The notes under the pieces: generated by a model
What the model was told of the DNA's origin: nothing
Seen by the model: only the letters and a program-made list of their open reading frames with translations
The model's database searches: none
Assembly (NCBI GenBank): GCA_963930655.1
Contig: OZ005611.1
Location: 19,145,001 to 19,209,000, forward strand
DNA from: Myrica gale
Taxonomy: Eukaryota > Streptophyta > Magnoliopsida > Fagales > Myricaceae
DNA length: 64,000 bases
Direction: 5' to 3'
Shown: positions 1 through 11,676 of the stretch, piece after piece
Numbering within the stretch: position 1 is the first letter of the stretch
How the letters are laid out: each line of letters starts with the position of its first letter
Position numbers and translations under genes: made by a program

Positions 1-1182
1 CACATGGTAGAAAATCACCTTCTTATGCTTCCACTTGGAGCTTCCTTCATTTTGCGATTTTGCACCACCTTTCTAGCCTTGATATTTTTCATTCCATCTT
101 TCTTGGTGTTTCTTAGATTTCACATTGAGCTTAGACTGAAAGGCATTTTAAAGTGAATCTTCATTGCGCCTATTCAATATTTGCTCATGTGCTTGAAGGG
201 AACCCATTAACTACGCGACTGACATAGTTGATATGCCTTTGGATTCTTCAATTGCTGCGACAACAGAATCATATTTCTCTGTCAAGCTTATCAAGAGTTT
301 CTGAACAATTCTCTGATCAGAAATCTCTTCTCCATAGGCTCACATTTGATTCACACCTCCATTATCATGGAGCAATAATCTTTAGCTATTTCAGAATCTT
401 TCATTTTTGAGATTTTCCATCTCCCATCGCAGCGCTTGAAGCTTAATAACTCAAACTTTGGCATTTCATTGGAACTCCTCCTGCAACGTGTCCCATGCTT
501 GCTTTGCTGTAGCAGAGCCCATGATTCTTGGAAAAATATGATCACTAACCAGTTGTTGGAGAACAAAAAAGAGCGTTTGCATCCTTCTGCTTAAGTTCTT
601 TTAATTTTACTATTTGATTTGTAGAAGCACCTTCAACATGAATGGTAACTCCTTCTACGATGATCTAACACAAATCTTGTGATTGGAAGAATGTCTTCAT
701 CTTGATACTCCAATAATCATAGTTGTCTCCACCAAAAATTAGAACGGATGATTGAGCAGAACCAAGAGTAGCCAGCCATAAGAACTTGCAATGATGTTCC
801 CAACGTCCAAACTTGATCGAGCAACGCTCTGATACCACTTGTTAGAAATTGAAAGGAAAAATATGTCGATTGTAGGCTAGAATAGATTAGAAATGATGAA
901 AGGAAAAGGTAGAGAATTTTGGAGCACTTCTCTCCAATTAGCTAGTTTGACTGAAACTTTTTTTGTAGAAATTGTAGTTTTTGGTTTGTTACAGAGAAGA
1001 CTCTGCTGGGCAGGGTATTTATAGATACAAACTTTATGAATTCCTAGATAGTCAAGTTCATGTATGTTTTTGTTCAAGGTACTACAGAAATTCATTCACC
1101 TTATCTTTGACTCCTTGGAAGAATAAACTTATTAAATGCTGAACATTCCAGAAAATATATCAACTTCAACAATAGCGTTACA
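1..1182 (-). mobile_element. 5' end of a degenerate Ty1/copia retrotransposon (LTR, PBS, gag fragment)
   Basis: Read on the minus strand, an LTR (about 1182 down to 840) is followed by a primer-binding site and then gag-like sequence that runs off the window at base 1. The PBS complement gctctgatacca lies at 826-837 and matches initiator-Met tRNA, the usual primer of plant copia elements. The stretch from about 680 to 230 translates in broken frames to a UBN2/gag-like region with FPRIMG-, AWDTLQEEF- and KMKDSEIAKDY-like blocks. Frameshifts and stops make it non-functional. The rest of the element lies outside the window. The outer LTR end is uncertain by a few bases. Confidence 0.75.
840..1182 (-). 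repeat. LTR of the partial copia element
   Basis: The inner end (tgttag at 840) sits two bases from the initiator-Met PBS complement. A TATA-like tctataaat on the minus strand near 1015-1024 fits an LTR promoter. The outer end was placed at ...gttaca near 1182 because it gives a TG...CA-type terminus. No second LTR is in the window for comparison. Confidence 0.55.
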
Positions 1183-1874
1183 CAGGTGTCTGTTGCCACT
1201 TCTCTCCGTTTGGATTTCCCCCTGGCCTCTCCTCGACCTCTACTTTGCTGCGGGTTTTAAGTTTCTCCTTTTGGCTACTGTGAGCTGGGCTATGTTGTAT
1301 TGCATATAACAGATCCTCCCCCCAGCCATTTCCAAGCAAGAGAGGGAAAAAAAATTGCCTTGGAGGCTGGAATTAAAAATAGGCTTCAATGAATTCGAAA
1401 CAAAAAAAATCTCTGAGCTCAACCAATCCCATTAATTAATGGATGCCAATGTAGGATACAGCTTTCCAATCGTTCACCAGCTTCAAACTTTAGCGTTCAG
1501 AGGGTTAAGGATAATCTCATAAGATAGTATTACAGTGCGGATAAATTCTAAAGTTCTGGCCCTTGATGGTCTAATTTCGCATACTTAACTCTTCTCAGGC
1601 TAAACTAAAATAAAATCAAGCATGGTCATAGGACAAATACACGCCGAACCAACTATACCATATATTTAAGAATAATCTCACAACATATTCCAGAAAATTA
1701 AAGATCTGCTCCAAACGAACGTTCACATCAAGTTATTAACAAGCATAAAGAAATAACAAGCAGCAATGTAAAGTAGTAGCAACAACAAGCGGCTTTCATG
1801 GACACAAACTTAGGTTACTTATAGAAATCATAAGAGACGAGAACGATCTCGACATCTGAAGCCAAACTTCTCAC
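1183..1874. other. Region between copia LTR and RDR1 3' end
   Basis: AT-rich sequence with no convincing coding potential. It probably includes the RDR1 3' UTR next to 1875. The short ORF at 1240-1422 has no recognisable features. Confidence 0.5.
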
Positions 1875-4800
1875 TCATAATGCAGCCTGACTAAACTCCT
1901 GCTCCACAGCTGACATCTTTAAAGCCTTTCTGTTGGCATTGTCCCTCTTGATCTGGACAAGTTTGTCAGAGATGCACCAGGGAAAACTGAGGAAATGAGC
2001 ACCATCCTTTCCCTTCTTATAGTGACCCCAGTACCTATAATGGTATGTAACATGATACCAGGCTGATGCTTTTGCATACACATCACAGGTCTCAGAAGTA
2101 TCGCTTTCTCTGTTGAACCGCGTCCTAGCCTCCCTTCTCAAGGCCATTATAGCATAATTAATTGCTTCCAGATCCCTTCTCTTATGAACAGGTTTCGAGA
2201 TGTCAACTATGCTGCCACTGAGTATTTCAGCTTCAGTTTGGATCCCGTAATAATCCATTAGATTTCCCAACTTGTAATCATATTCCCTTTTGTATTTTAA
2301 AGCATCACTGATATAGTCCTCAAACCCCTCTACCTTCATATCAGGATCATAATAGTTATTTTCTATTTCTAAGTTGAAGGATTTTATAGGGGTGGTCTCT
2401 AATGCAATGTCTTTCACTTCACGGAAAAGCTTTCCAATAACACCTTGTGATATATAGGTGAGCCTGCCAAGCTTTTCCATGAAATCCGGATACTCTTTGA
2501 CACGCAATTCGCTTGGCATTTCAGCTACAACGCCACTTTTTGGGGAGTCAACCGCAATTGAGTGTAGCTTTGCAAGGTCAATGCATTTAGCACTCAGTGC
2601 TCTATCGGGCTCCCTGTCTGCATAGACAGTGTGGGCGTTTGCGATAATTCCCAAGTTGTCATTGACGATGTAATTGACAAAGTACTCCTCAACCTCCTGT
2701 AGCACAGAAACAACATGTTGTCTTATGTAAGATACAGATGGAATTTGTTGCAAATAGATGGAATATGCGTGGGAGCAATGAAATCCATGAGAAAATATTA
2801 TAAGGTTTAATGTGTGCAGAAGCACTTACCTCTATGAAAGACAGGAAAAGATTGTCTACAAGTCAGTCAGGATCTGTTTCTTTATTTGGAAGTGTTTTAG
2901 TGGAAGCAGTTTCTTCATACATAAAGGCAGGCAGAGGAAAGCTTTACGTGACGTTTCTTTCCTCAAGTGATATGAACAAATGTGTTACATTTAGGTGTTT
3001 GTCAGTAAGGGCTAATACAGTTTTACATCTACCTGCTTGGTGTAAATTGACAATCGACAAATCAAACTGTGGTGTTCTCAAAATATGCTTGCCATTTCAC
3101 TAAAAATTCGAGTAGTACCTCAATTGTAACATCATGATCAACTGTCATACGTGGAGCTGCAGTGTAGTCCATTGGTTGAATTTCCTGAGGAGGAATAAGA
3201 TCTGGCTCCCAACAGACGAAGTACATATCTCCATCCAAATCGCTCCCCGAACATTCATTTGGATGAGGCCTAATTCAAGGGAACAAATAAAAGAGTTATA
3301 ACAACAGTCAAGCTTGCAAGTACTATCAGATATAATCTTATGAGCATGCCAACAAATCAGACCTATCCATATAAGCCAGAAAGTTCAGGGTGGTGGGGGA
3401 GATTTTCTACTTTAGAAGTATATGCAATGTGATATCCAATCGTACCTCTTTCCCTTTTGAGGAAAAACAACACAATCCACCATGTGGTCCAAGGTTGGCA
3501 CATTAACAGCCGTTAGAATACGCACGTCACCAGGATGTACACAGGGGTTTTTTGCAACAACTACCTTACCCTCAAAAATGAAACTATCAGGGTTTGAACT
3601 GCTGGAAGTAAACCTAAGGGATGAATTGTTGCAGAGCTGCCTATTGAAGCGAGATATTTGCACGAATACTTCTCCATATCCCAATGTCTTCGTTTCATCA
3701 AGGCATCCCATCATAGATCTTCCATTTGGAACAAATATCCTTGTTTTAACTCGTAATTCTGTCAGCTTGGATGCACGCAATGTTCGAAGAATCATTGAAA
3801 GAAATGGTTCATCATCCGGCATGTAACCACAAGCAAGCATTTCCTTCAGAATGTTTGTGGTCTCTCCTGGGAACATCAACTCCAGTGCCTTCTGCGCTTC
3901 CAGTGAATCACTTAACATATCATTCAGTTGATTTATAGCCTCCTTTTGCATTTCTTCAAAAACTTGATCCCCAACCCCAAGGTTAGACAAAAGAGTGATG
4001 ATCTGGCGATTAAGAAAACAAGGCTGAAACTTGCTCCATGCCAAAACATCTAGTTTTGTGTTCTGGGATTCGTACTTGCACATGCTCTTTCTCAACGATA
4101 ACTTCATTGAAGATGTTGGATCAACGGCGACAACTCCTTTGTACCCACCATAGCGAATCTGAAATGCAGAAGGAACAGAACGTTTGCAGCCACACTTTTG
4201 AGCCACTTCGTAAGCCAGTTCTGCAGATATCTTCCCTATGCCATCTGAGAAACAATAGGTGAATCCACCCCTTTCAATTTCCACATCAGGAATAATTTCA
4301 ATTTCATTCCATTCAACACTCAAAGTTTCTCTGGAAGAGCCAAAAGATTGGCCCAGCCTGGCAGCATATTTTCCCACGTTCCTGATATCGCGAAAGTCGC
4401 CCATCCACTCTCTGATATCTGCTGCAGTAAGGCCAGCTCTCGAAGCAAACATCCAAACCGAATTTTCTCTTAACTGACTGGATGAAAAGGCAAGAAACTC
4501 AAACTTCTTGTCTCCAATAACTAATCCATTTCTTAGGGTGGATAGTATCCTCTCATAGATGCTAGTTCTCCTTACCTCATTTGCAGAAGATGCACGAGGA
4601 GACAAAACTGTCGAGTGAACTTTACCCAAGTCCTCATCAACAAAAGTTACACGCAGAAAGTTATCAATATCATCAGAATAATTGCGTAAAACGCGATTGG
4701 AGATATTTACCTCCGGACCACAGAAATATACTTTACAGGGAGTAATTTGAACCCTGTGTACATATACCAGCCCACCTTCTAAAGCAATAGCAGGAGATCT

Positions 4801-5967
4801 TGGAAGTTGGGGGTACTTGGAGTACCTTTTGTACTGCTCACTAAGCCACCTCACAGGTTCATAGCAGCAGTCTTTTAGATGAAACAGCTCGTCCAGGGCA
4901 CTTTCTATGTATTCAATCTTTATTTTGTTAGGATCAACCAACTGATAGAAATCAACATCAATTGCTGGGCCAGGAACACGCCCATGCTGAACTAAAGAGT
5001 TGATCTTAAAGAGGATTTTGTATGGCAAGTCAAAGCCTCTGGGTGGATTCATAATGGGCACAAGGTCTGAATTGCAAGAGAAAGACGAACCTTCCTTCAG
5101 AACCAATGAGCTTTTCTTTTCTTTATAATGGACGAAAGTGCTATGAAATTTTGGAAGTCGGCCCTTATTGGGAAGCTCCAAACATAGAGCAGAAGATTGG
5201 CCAATGAAGTACATTGGAGTGAAATCAGCTTCCCGAACCCACTGATAATCACGAGCACCACATTTCGCTTTCTCAAAAATTTTAGGAGCGCCAAATAGCT
5301 GGCAGCAGAAGTAGAATATTTTTGTTAGGAAGAAATTAGGAAAAAAAATAAAAAAAAGGCCACCACTCTCCCGGGCAGATAGAGCAAGAGTAGTTTGATT
5401 TATTCAAACAAGATACGAGCCTTTTAGAACAGCAAGCAAAATCATTATTCAAAGCCATTACATCGGAATAGTTATAGGACAGTTTGCCTTATTCCATGAA
5501 TGTTGACAAATGACCAATTGCGTTTAATAAGTAACAGAATTTATCCATCGGCTTATTCTCTGGTGAGCAGACTCAGTAACAAGAAAACAAGTTATGGGTA
5601 TACAAAGAGCAAGTCACAGGTAACAAGCATTAACAAGAGAGAAATAGGAGTAGTAAAAAGAAATTGTTTCAACCATAACAAACATTGTGGGCAGCAAATT
5701 TTGCAAGTAATCTTTTCAAGTGTTTTTTAAGCAACTAACCTTAATGAGAAGAAACTTTGTGGTTTGACTATGCGGACGACGTAGCTCAATCTGTGAAATG
5801 TCCTCATATGAGATTTCAAGCTTGTATTCTTTGAGAAGATGAGATAAAAAGAACTTCAGTTCTCTCTTTCTCGAGTCAAATTTGACAGAGCAATCTGCCT
5901 TTTTCCAGAGCACAGCAAATTGTTCCTTGGAGATCTGATATCCGAAGTACAACGTTGTATGATCCAT
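1875..5967 (-). CDS. RDR1: RNA-dependent RNA polymerase, RDR1 type, lacking the N-terminal RRM-like region
   Basis: Makes double-stranded RNA from single-stranded templates for 21-22-nt siRNA production in antiviral silencing. Four exons on the minus strand: 5967-5740, 5298-3446, 3269-3119 and 2696-1875, with GT-AG introns. Lengths sum to 3054 nt, 1017 aa, and all phases close. Residues 1-76 correspond to the region just after the RRM in RDR1 (FGxQIS block). The large exon holds the conserved RdRP core (SDGIGKIS, RYGGYKGVV, LSLRKSM, MMGCLDE, HPGDVR). The catalytic DLDGD motif is intact at about residues 704-708 and is encoded by the small third exon. The C-terminal exon carries the conserved EYFxNYIVNDxLGIIANAH and YWGHY blocks. 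RDR1 proteins are usually about 1110 aa, so roughly 100 N-terminal residues are missing. The codon frame upstream of the ATG meets a TAG within 9 nt, and a TATA box lies about 90 nt upstream, so the short start looks genuine. The core is intact and the protein could be active. Confidence 0.93.
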
Positions 5968-6056
5968 GCTGTGCTATATAGAACGATTCTTGGATGTTGT
6001 TAAAATGTCGAGTTTAATCTCCCTAGCCGTGAAATACTTGTTCTCTCATGAGCAAC

Positions 6057-6064
6057 TATATATA
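6057..6064 (-). promoter_or_regulatory. Candidate TATA box of RDR1
   Basis: TATATATA lies about 90 bp upstream of the RDR1 ATG (5967) in a position that would give a 5' UTR of roughly 60 nt. Further upstream, TGACG motifs at 6268-6272 and 6290-6294 could be bZIP/TGA-factor sites, in keeping with salicylate induction known for RDR1. These assignments rest on motif and position only. Confidence 0.5.
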
Positions 6065-6100
6065 GACTCATGCTCATAGGAAGCAGAGAGGGAGAGGCAG

Positions 6101-6103
<3 letters not shown>

Positions 6104-6132
<29 letters not shown>
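6104..6132. repeat. (AG)n microsatellite
   Basis: Fourteen or so uninterrupted AG units just upstream of the RDR1 TATA box. Confidence 0.95.
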
Positions 6133-8083
6133 TCTCTCTCTGTTCTCTGTGGCGCCAAGTTCACTGTTACAAAACGACCTCTTGAAGCTAGCGTAAGCAG
6201 GCTGAGTTCACTCTAACAAAGACGTGGCAGCATCTGATTGCTTTCTTTAGGAATATTGAGAAAGCCTTGACGTCTGGCATTTTCCTCTTTGACGAATTAC
6301 TCTTTGAAACTTGGTAAGCAAGTCCAAAATGAAAACTTGGTCTCATCATTTTCCACACGGTTTGTCAAAACTTGGTCACGCCATTTTCCATGCTCTGGTT
6401 TTTTATCTAAGTTTCCCCGTTAGATTCCTGGAAAGTCTCTGTCTCTCAGGTCGTTGACAAGCAAAGATTCAGTATGACACTTCCAGTGCTTCAGAAACTG
6501 CCAATCCAAATACTGAATACCACATCAGCAAAGTCACCAATTATCCAATTATCGCCGAGAATTATTGGAACATTTTTCTGAAAGTATGGACGCGTCCGCA
6601 CCCAATACATACTCTGATTTTCTTTCTCTTCTTTTGGCTCAAATATTATAGGGCTAATGCGTTGATGGGGCCTGTGCAAGTGATGCATCTCTCTCTCCCT
6701 TGTTGGAATTGTTTGTTTACTTTTGTAGAAAAGATGCTTTGTCCAATCATAATACAAAGTTTCAGAGCTTCCCCACAGCAAAAACTAACAAAGATACTGA
6801 CAAGAAAGTGGGAGCACGTTTTTGCTTGAAATACCTCCTTGCTGCCCAAGAATTGGACCAAAAGAATGATTAAACTGAGATGAGCAAGCAGAAGTCGAGA
6901 GAAGTGAACACTTAGGCAACAAGTAGATGCAGACTTCTAGATTCTTCCATCACTGCGTTAGGCTTCATCCTACTTCGACTATTTAACCTTTCTTTTTCCT
7001 TTTTTAGAGTGTTCGGTTAAAGTGTTTTGTGAGGATTTTTTGTGTTTTGAGAATTTTTATGTGATGTTAACTTTATTGGTATGCATGTTGTAGTTATATT
7101 TATGTGGTATGAAAATGATGTTTGGTTGTAGAATCCTGAGGATTCAAAAAATCCTGAGGATTCATGGTAAACAAACAGCCTCTAGTCGGCTCTATTTTGC
7201 TAGTAGACAATTTTCGGCCATATTCTACGATCAACGCTTCAAAATCAAAACTTATATCCTGGGGCCTCCATGATAGGATTTATTAGAAATTTACAGAAGT
7301 AATTTTCATTCAATGGGATATTCTGTCGCTTAGAAAAAAAAAAAAAAAGGGATCTCTGTCAACAAATCTGAGCTACAAAATGAAAAGAACGTATATGCAT
7401 CAAGTTTTCAGCTTTGATATCAATCTGTCATCACACAATAGCACGATGTATTTACAAGGAGAAGGAAAAAATTCTTTCACAAATATTTGTTGGTGCAATG
7501 TGAGTTTGAATCCTACTGTCCCGAGTGAGTCTTCGACTTTCAAGTAACTCAAGTTTGTCGTTGCGCTCCCAACGCAATCTGTGCCTATCCCAACTAGACA
7601 AATCATGACCAGTTGTAAAACCGTCATGTTAAGATAGCCCTCATTTATTTGGTTGATGGTGATATTTTATAGGTGTAAAACCGTCATTTTAAGATTAAAA
7701 AAAAAAAAGAAGGATTATGTAAAGTATTAATTAGCTTGGGATGCAAAATATCAAGATGATTATAGTTCTAGAGTAAAAAATATATTTATCTTAAAAAACT
7801 ATTCAATCTCTCATGTAACTTAACCTTCTAAGTGTAGCTCTTTTTTTTTCTTGGTTAATTCAAGGGAAGGAGAAAGTGATCCACACATCATTAAGTGCCT
7901 AAAAAGTGGATTTATTTGGCTAACTTGCACACCAAATAGAAGAAAAATATAATTTGGAGAGGAGATGAGAAATGACAATAAGAAACAAAGATACAAGTGA
8001 TTAGGTCTGGAAGATCTACGTTTGTAAAAGCTTTTTATGGTTGTATTTTGTATTATGAGTGCATGTAGATTACAAGTTAAAGA
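6133..8083. other. Intergenic region upstream of RDR1
   Basis: AT-rich with no supported gene. 6140-6900 probably includes promoter sequence. I searched it for the missing RDR1 RRM exon and found none. The stretch 7003-7190 (tttagagtgttcgg... to ...caaacagcctctag) looks like a decayed MITE. Two near-identical segments (taggtgtaaaaccgtcat and similar) occur at 7610-7695. Confidence 0.5.
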
Positions 8084-8091
8084 TCTCTATT

Positions 8092-8449
8092 TAGGGCTGT
8101 ACAATGCCACCGGTAAATTCCGGTGGCACCGGCACCTGTACCGGCACCGGATTTCCGGTTTTTTGTCTAACCGGTGCCGGTGTAGGTTTGATTTTTTGAA
8201 AAAACCGGCAGTTCCCGGTTTAACCGGCACCGGGTTTCCCGGTGTAGGTTAAACCTGGATTTTTTTTTTAGTTTTTTTATTTTAATTTCTACTCAATAGT
8301 TTAAACTATATAGTCATTTGGAGTAGAGGACAAATATGGCTAATTAATATGATCTCTGGATTACTACAGAAGACATCACTAGTGTCGCTGTCCTCTATTG
8401 AATTGATCTCTGTCTGGACGTCTCCTGTGTAAGCATATAAGAAGGAAAC

Positions 8450-8487
<38 letters not shown>

Positions 8488-8960
8488 CCGGATGCACTAT
8501 AGGTTTCTCAGATGGTTGCCATGGAATTTAGTACAGGGAGAGAAGCGTAAGGAAACTCCATGAAATTCTCATAAAGCACATTTTATATATAACTTCTATA
8601 TATATATATATGAAACACCTATAGGAAGATTTTCAGAAATAAGCGAGCTAAAAGCTATGAAAAAATTGACAAATTGTCTAAATTTTAAAATTGACAAATC
8701 ACTGTTAAATTTATACCATGCTTGCAAAATCAGTCATTCAAGAAAAAATACATTGGGCCAAGTACGTAAAATGCTAAAAAAATGGCTCAATATTAATGTA
8801 GGATAACCGGAAACCGCCACCGCTAAACCGCCACCACTAAGGGCCGGTTTTTGCCCTTAACGGTGTAGGTGTAGGTGGTAATTTTTTCAAAACCGGCCTA
8901 CCCGGTGTAGGTGCCGGTTTTGGCCAAAACCGGCACCTACACCGGGGTTGTACAGCCCTA
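8092..8960. mobile_element. Non-autonomous hAT element 1
   Basis: Perfect 13-bp terminal inverted repeats TAGGGCTGTACAA are flanked by a perfect 8-bp target duplication TCTCTATT (8084-8091 and 8961-8968), the signature of hAT transposons. Subterminal regions are full of CCGG/ACCGGCACC-type repeats, while the centre is AT-rich with a (TA)n tract at 8455-8484. It encodes no transposase. Confidence 0.9.
8455..8484. repeat. (TA)n microsatellite
   Basis: About 15 TA units inside hAT element 1. Confidence 0.95.
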
Positions 8961-8968
8961 TCTCTATT

Positions 8969-9388
8969 TATAGAGACAATATAAAAAAAATATTCTCACA
9001 ATTAAACTTGAATTAAGATTTGATAACGATATCAAATATAAATTCGATATCGTGATAATAATAATATCATATTAAATCTTATAGATTTTGAGTGTAATAT
9101 TATATCTAACACATTTGTAAAGGAGTTTAGTTTTAGAAAAGTGGCAGTCTTATACTTTGCCGTGTGAAATAAAATATCTTTCGTTATTTGGAGAAATTGG
9201 AGGCTTTGGAATGTAAATGAAAATTGAATAAAGATGATACAGCAATAACATCCTCAAGCTCGGTCTCTCTCTCTCGGACTCTCTCTCTCTCGGTTTTCGC
9301 CGTTCAAAATCTAAAAACAGTTAAAAGTCTGACCAAAAAAGGTTAGGCCAGTAAAAATAAACAATTTTCTGCCTAAAAAAAATATTTT
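8969..9388. other. AT-rich intergenic spacer
   Basis: No gene seen. It holds several short atat/tcgatatc-rich segments and a CT-rich tract at 9262-9290. Confidence 0.5.
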
Positions 9389-9838
9389 GGGAAAATTACT
9401 CTATTAGTACATGTGGTTTCACTTTGTTACAAATGAGTCCATGTGATTTCAACTTTAACAATTTTGTCACTGTAGTCATCAAGATGATGCACAAAGTCCT
9501 TCTGTCTATACATCAGTTAATACCCTAACGGAATTGGCTATGTCATTTTTTAGACACCTGAACAGAGTGAGGTGACAATGTTTCACACCTGAACAACCAA
9601 TTCACCGAAATATAAAAAATGTACGAAATCATCCCAAATTAAGCACTAAAAAATTGCCACCCCATTCTACACAGGTGTTTAAAAATTGACATGTTAGTCA
9701 ATTTTGTTAGGGTATTAACTGATGCATGAATGAAAGGACTCCCGTACATCGTCTTGGTGATCACGTAGTTGAAGTTGAAATTATACGAATCTATTTATAA
9801 TAAAATAAAATTACAAGGACTATTTAAGTAATTTTTCC
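9389..9838. mobile_element. Long-TIR foldback MITE (MULE-like)
   Basis: The two ends are imperfect inverted repeats of about 200 bp, beginning GGGAAAATTAC on the left and GGAAAAATTAC (reverse complement) on the right and sharing the internal block cagttaataccctaac. The flanking 9-mers AAATATTTT and AAATAATTA agree at 7 of 9 bases, consistent with an aged 9-bp Mutator-type target duplication. No coding capacity. Confidence 0.7.
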
Positions 9839-10500
9839 AAATAATTATTATTCTTTCGTTGCCTGTGACACATGTTGTCATCCTTTCAATACCTGAATTA
9901 TCAATGATGCACTCTCAAGTTACGAAAAAACGTTGTATGGCCACTTAAGTTATTCCACACTAGCTTAGCTTTTATCCTTCTTTACAGCTCTTAACAGCTT
10001 ACATGTACATACCGTATTTGATTTATAGTTTGTGGACAGTATATGGAAATTGCATGTTCCGGTACTATATTGCGAAACGATTCCCAGAATGGAAAGTGTG
10101 TATTTTTGTGGAGAGCAATAATATTCGTTTTATAAAGAATTCTAGGAGTTTTAGAATTTTGATATAATTGTGAATATTTATGTAAATTATAATTTTATAG
10201 GATTTTGTGTAAAAATTGATGAAAAGTTTTATAAATATTTAATTTTTATTGAAATTTGTAAAAAGGTGTAGGAGAAAGATGATTTGATGTAATTTTTCAA
10301 TTAAAAATTATTGGAGTTTGGTGAAAAAGTATGAAAGAAAAGATTTGTTATAATTTTTTTAAAAGATATTGGAGTTTGTGTGAAAAGTTATTGAAGTTAA
10401 CTTGAAAAGTATTGTGTCTATACATGATTTTTTGAGATTTAGATATTGGTTTTATGAATTTTGTTGAATACATTGTATCTTAAAATACTTTTGCAAATGA
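9839..10500. other. AT-rich intergenic spacer
   Basis: No gene recognised. 10130-10420 has repeated 'attggagtttgtg/gaaaagt' phrases typical of decayed MITE sequence. Confidence 0.45.
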
Positions 10501-10506
10501 ACAGAA

Positions 10507-10582
10507 GTGGTAGCTCAATTGATAATGTTGTCACTTTGTAGTGAGGGTGGAGATGGAGATCCTTGAATCGAAGCCCCCATTC
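10507..10582 (+). repeat. tRNA-like SINE fragment
   Basis: The stretch has a box A-like segment (gtggtagctcaattg) and, about 50 bases later, a box B-like segment (ccttgaatcgaagc), the internal Pol III promoter arrangement of tRNA-derived SINEs. It does not fold as a clean functional tRNA, so a SINE or tRNA pseudogene is more likely. Confidence 0.4.
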
Positions 10583-10623
10583 ACATTTCGTAGTTGTGTT
10601 TTTTGTGGGGCAATGTTGAGGTC

Positions 10624-11523
10624 TAGATCTGTTCATGGGAACCGAAATTTTCTATCCCCCCCTCGCGACCAGTATTGGGATTCCGAAACCCAGCCTATAC
10701 CAGTTACGCTCTTCCGACACCCAACCTAGTTACGGTACCGCTGGCCTAAATTCCAAAAGTAGGGGAAATTCCCAATTTGAGCTGACCCCTCACTGGTTGG
10801 GCAGGTACCGCAAATCAAGAATTCCCCGAGTTTTTCTTTTTTAGAAATAAATAAAAATAAAACATTTTTTTGTTTTTTTTATTTCTCATACTATCTTTTA
10901 ATATGTTCTCTAATGTTATTGATTTTGGATTTCAATAGTTTAGATTTCTCTTAAATTTTCCATGCATATTTTACTTTCGAAATGTGCTCAATGGCATTAC
11001 AACTAAATATGCACCAACATGGCCAAAATGGGATTCAATATGGACGCAATGGACAAAAAAAAGGGTTAAATGCATGTCATGCCCTGTGGTATGCGGTAAT
11101 AGCAAATATGCCCCTGAGGTAAACAAAGTCATTTTCATACCCCTGAGGTAAACATTCAGGAGCAAATATGCTCTTTCATACCCCTGAGGTAAACATAACG
11201 GAAGGGCATATTTGCTCCTGAATGTTTACCACAGGGGTATGAAAAGGACTTTGTTTACCTCAGGGGCATATTTGCTATTACCGCATACCACAGGGGCATG
11301 ACATGCATTTAACCCAAAAAAAAATTATTGGGCCAAGTGTGCAAAAGGCTCAAAAAATGGCCCAATATAAAATGTCAGTAACTGCAACCCCAAAAATCGA
11401 AACTGTATTTGACCGATTTTAGAAGTTAACAGTAGTGGTGGCGGCTATCAATATTTGAAAACCGACCCATCCAGTAGCGGTAATTTGCATAATCGTCGCG
11501 GCTACCGAACTTGAACACCCATA
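10624..11523. mobile_element. Possible decayed hAT-like element hosting a nested MITE
   Basis: The ends TAGATCTGTTCA... and ...TGAACACCCATA are imperfect inverted repeats, flanked by TTGAGGTC and GTAAGATC (5 of 8 identical). The interior has CCGA/ACCG-rich segments like the other hAT elements in this window. The foldback element 11063-11315 lies inside it. Boundaries are uncertain. Confidence 0.35.
11063..11315. mobile_element. Near-perfect foldback MITE
   Basis: A 253-bp hairpin whose arms of about 110 bp are nearly identical inverted copies starting GGGTTAAATGCATGTCATGCC. Each arm contains repeats of 'atacccctgaggtaaac'. It is flanked by runs of eight and nine A, so a 9-bp target duplication is possible but cannot be read. 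The high arm identity suggests a recent insertion. Confidence 0.8.
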
Positions 11524-11676
11524 GTAAGATCTCTCATTCTTGAGTGCAATAAATATAGCTCAATTCAACACCTGCAGCAAGTGAGAGTCTCAGGGTTAGA
11601 CCCAAGGGGAGTGACAACATTACTTGATCACACGTATAACTACCCAATATTTATTGAACTTGATATTAACTATTTT

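Noticed and set aside
6491-6861. Minus-strand ORFs upstream of RDR1 with VQF and LYY-like words, considered as the missing RRM exon
   Set aside because: The similarity is limited to a few residues in two different frames, there is no start region resembling RDR1 N-termini, and a TATA box separates them from the RDR1 ATG.
8306-8497. 63-aa ORF with an IYIYIY run
   Set aside because: It is the translation of the (TA)n microsatellite inside hAT element 1.
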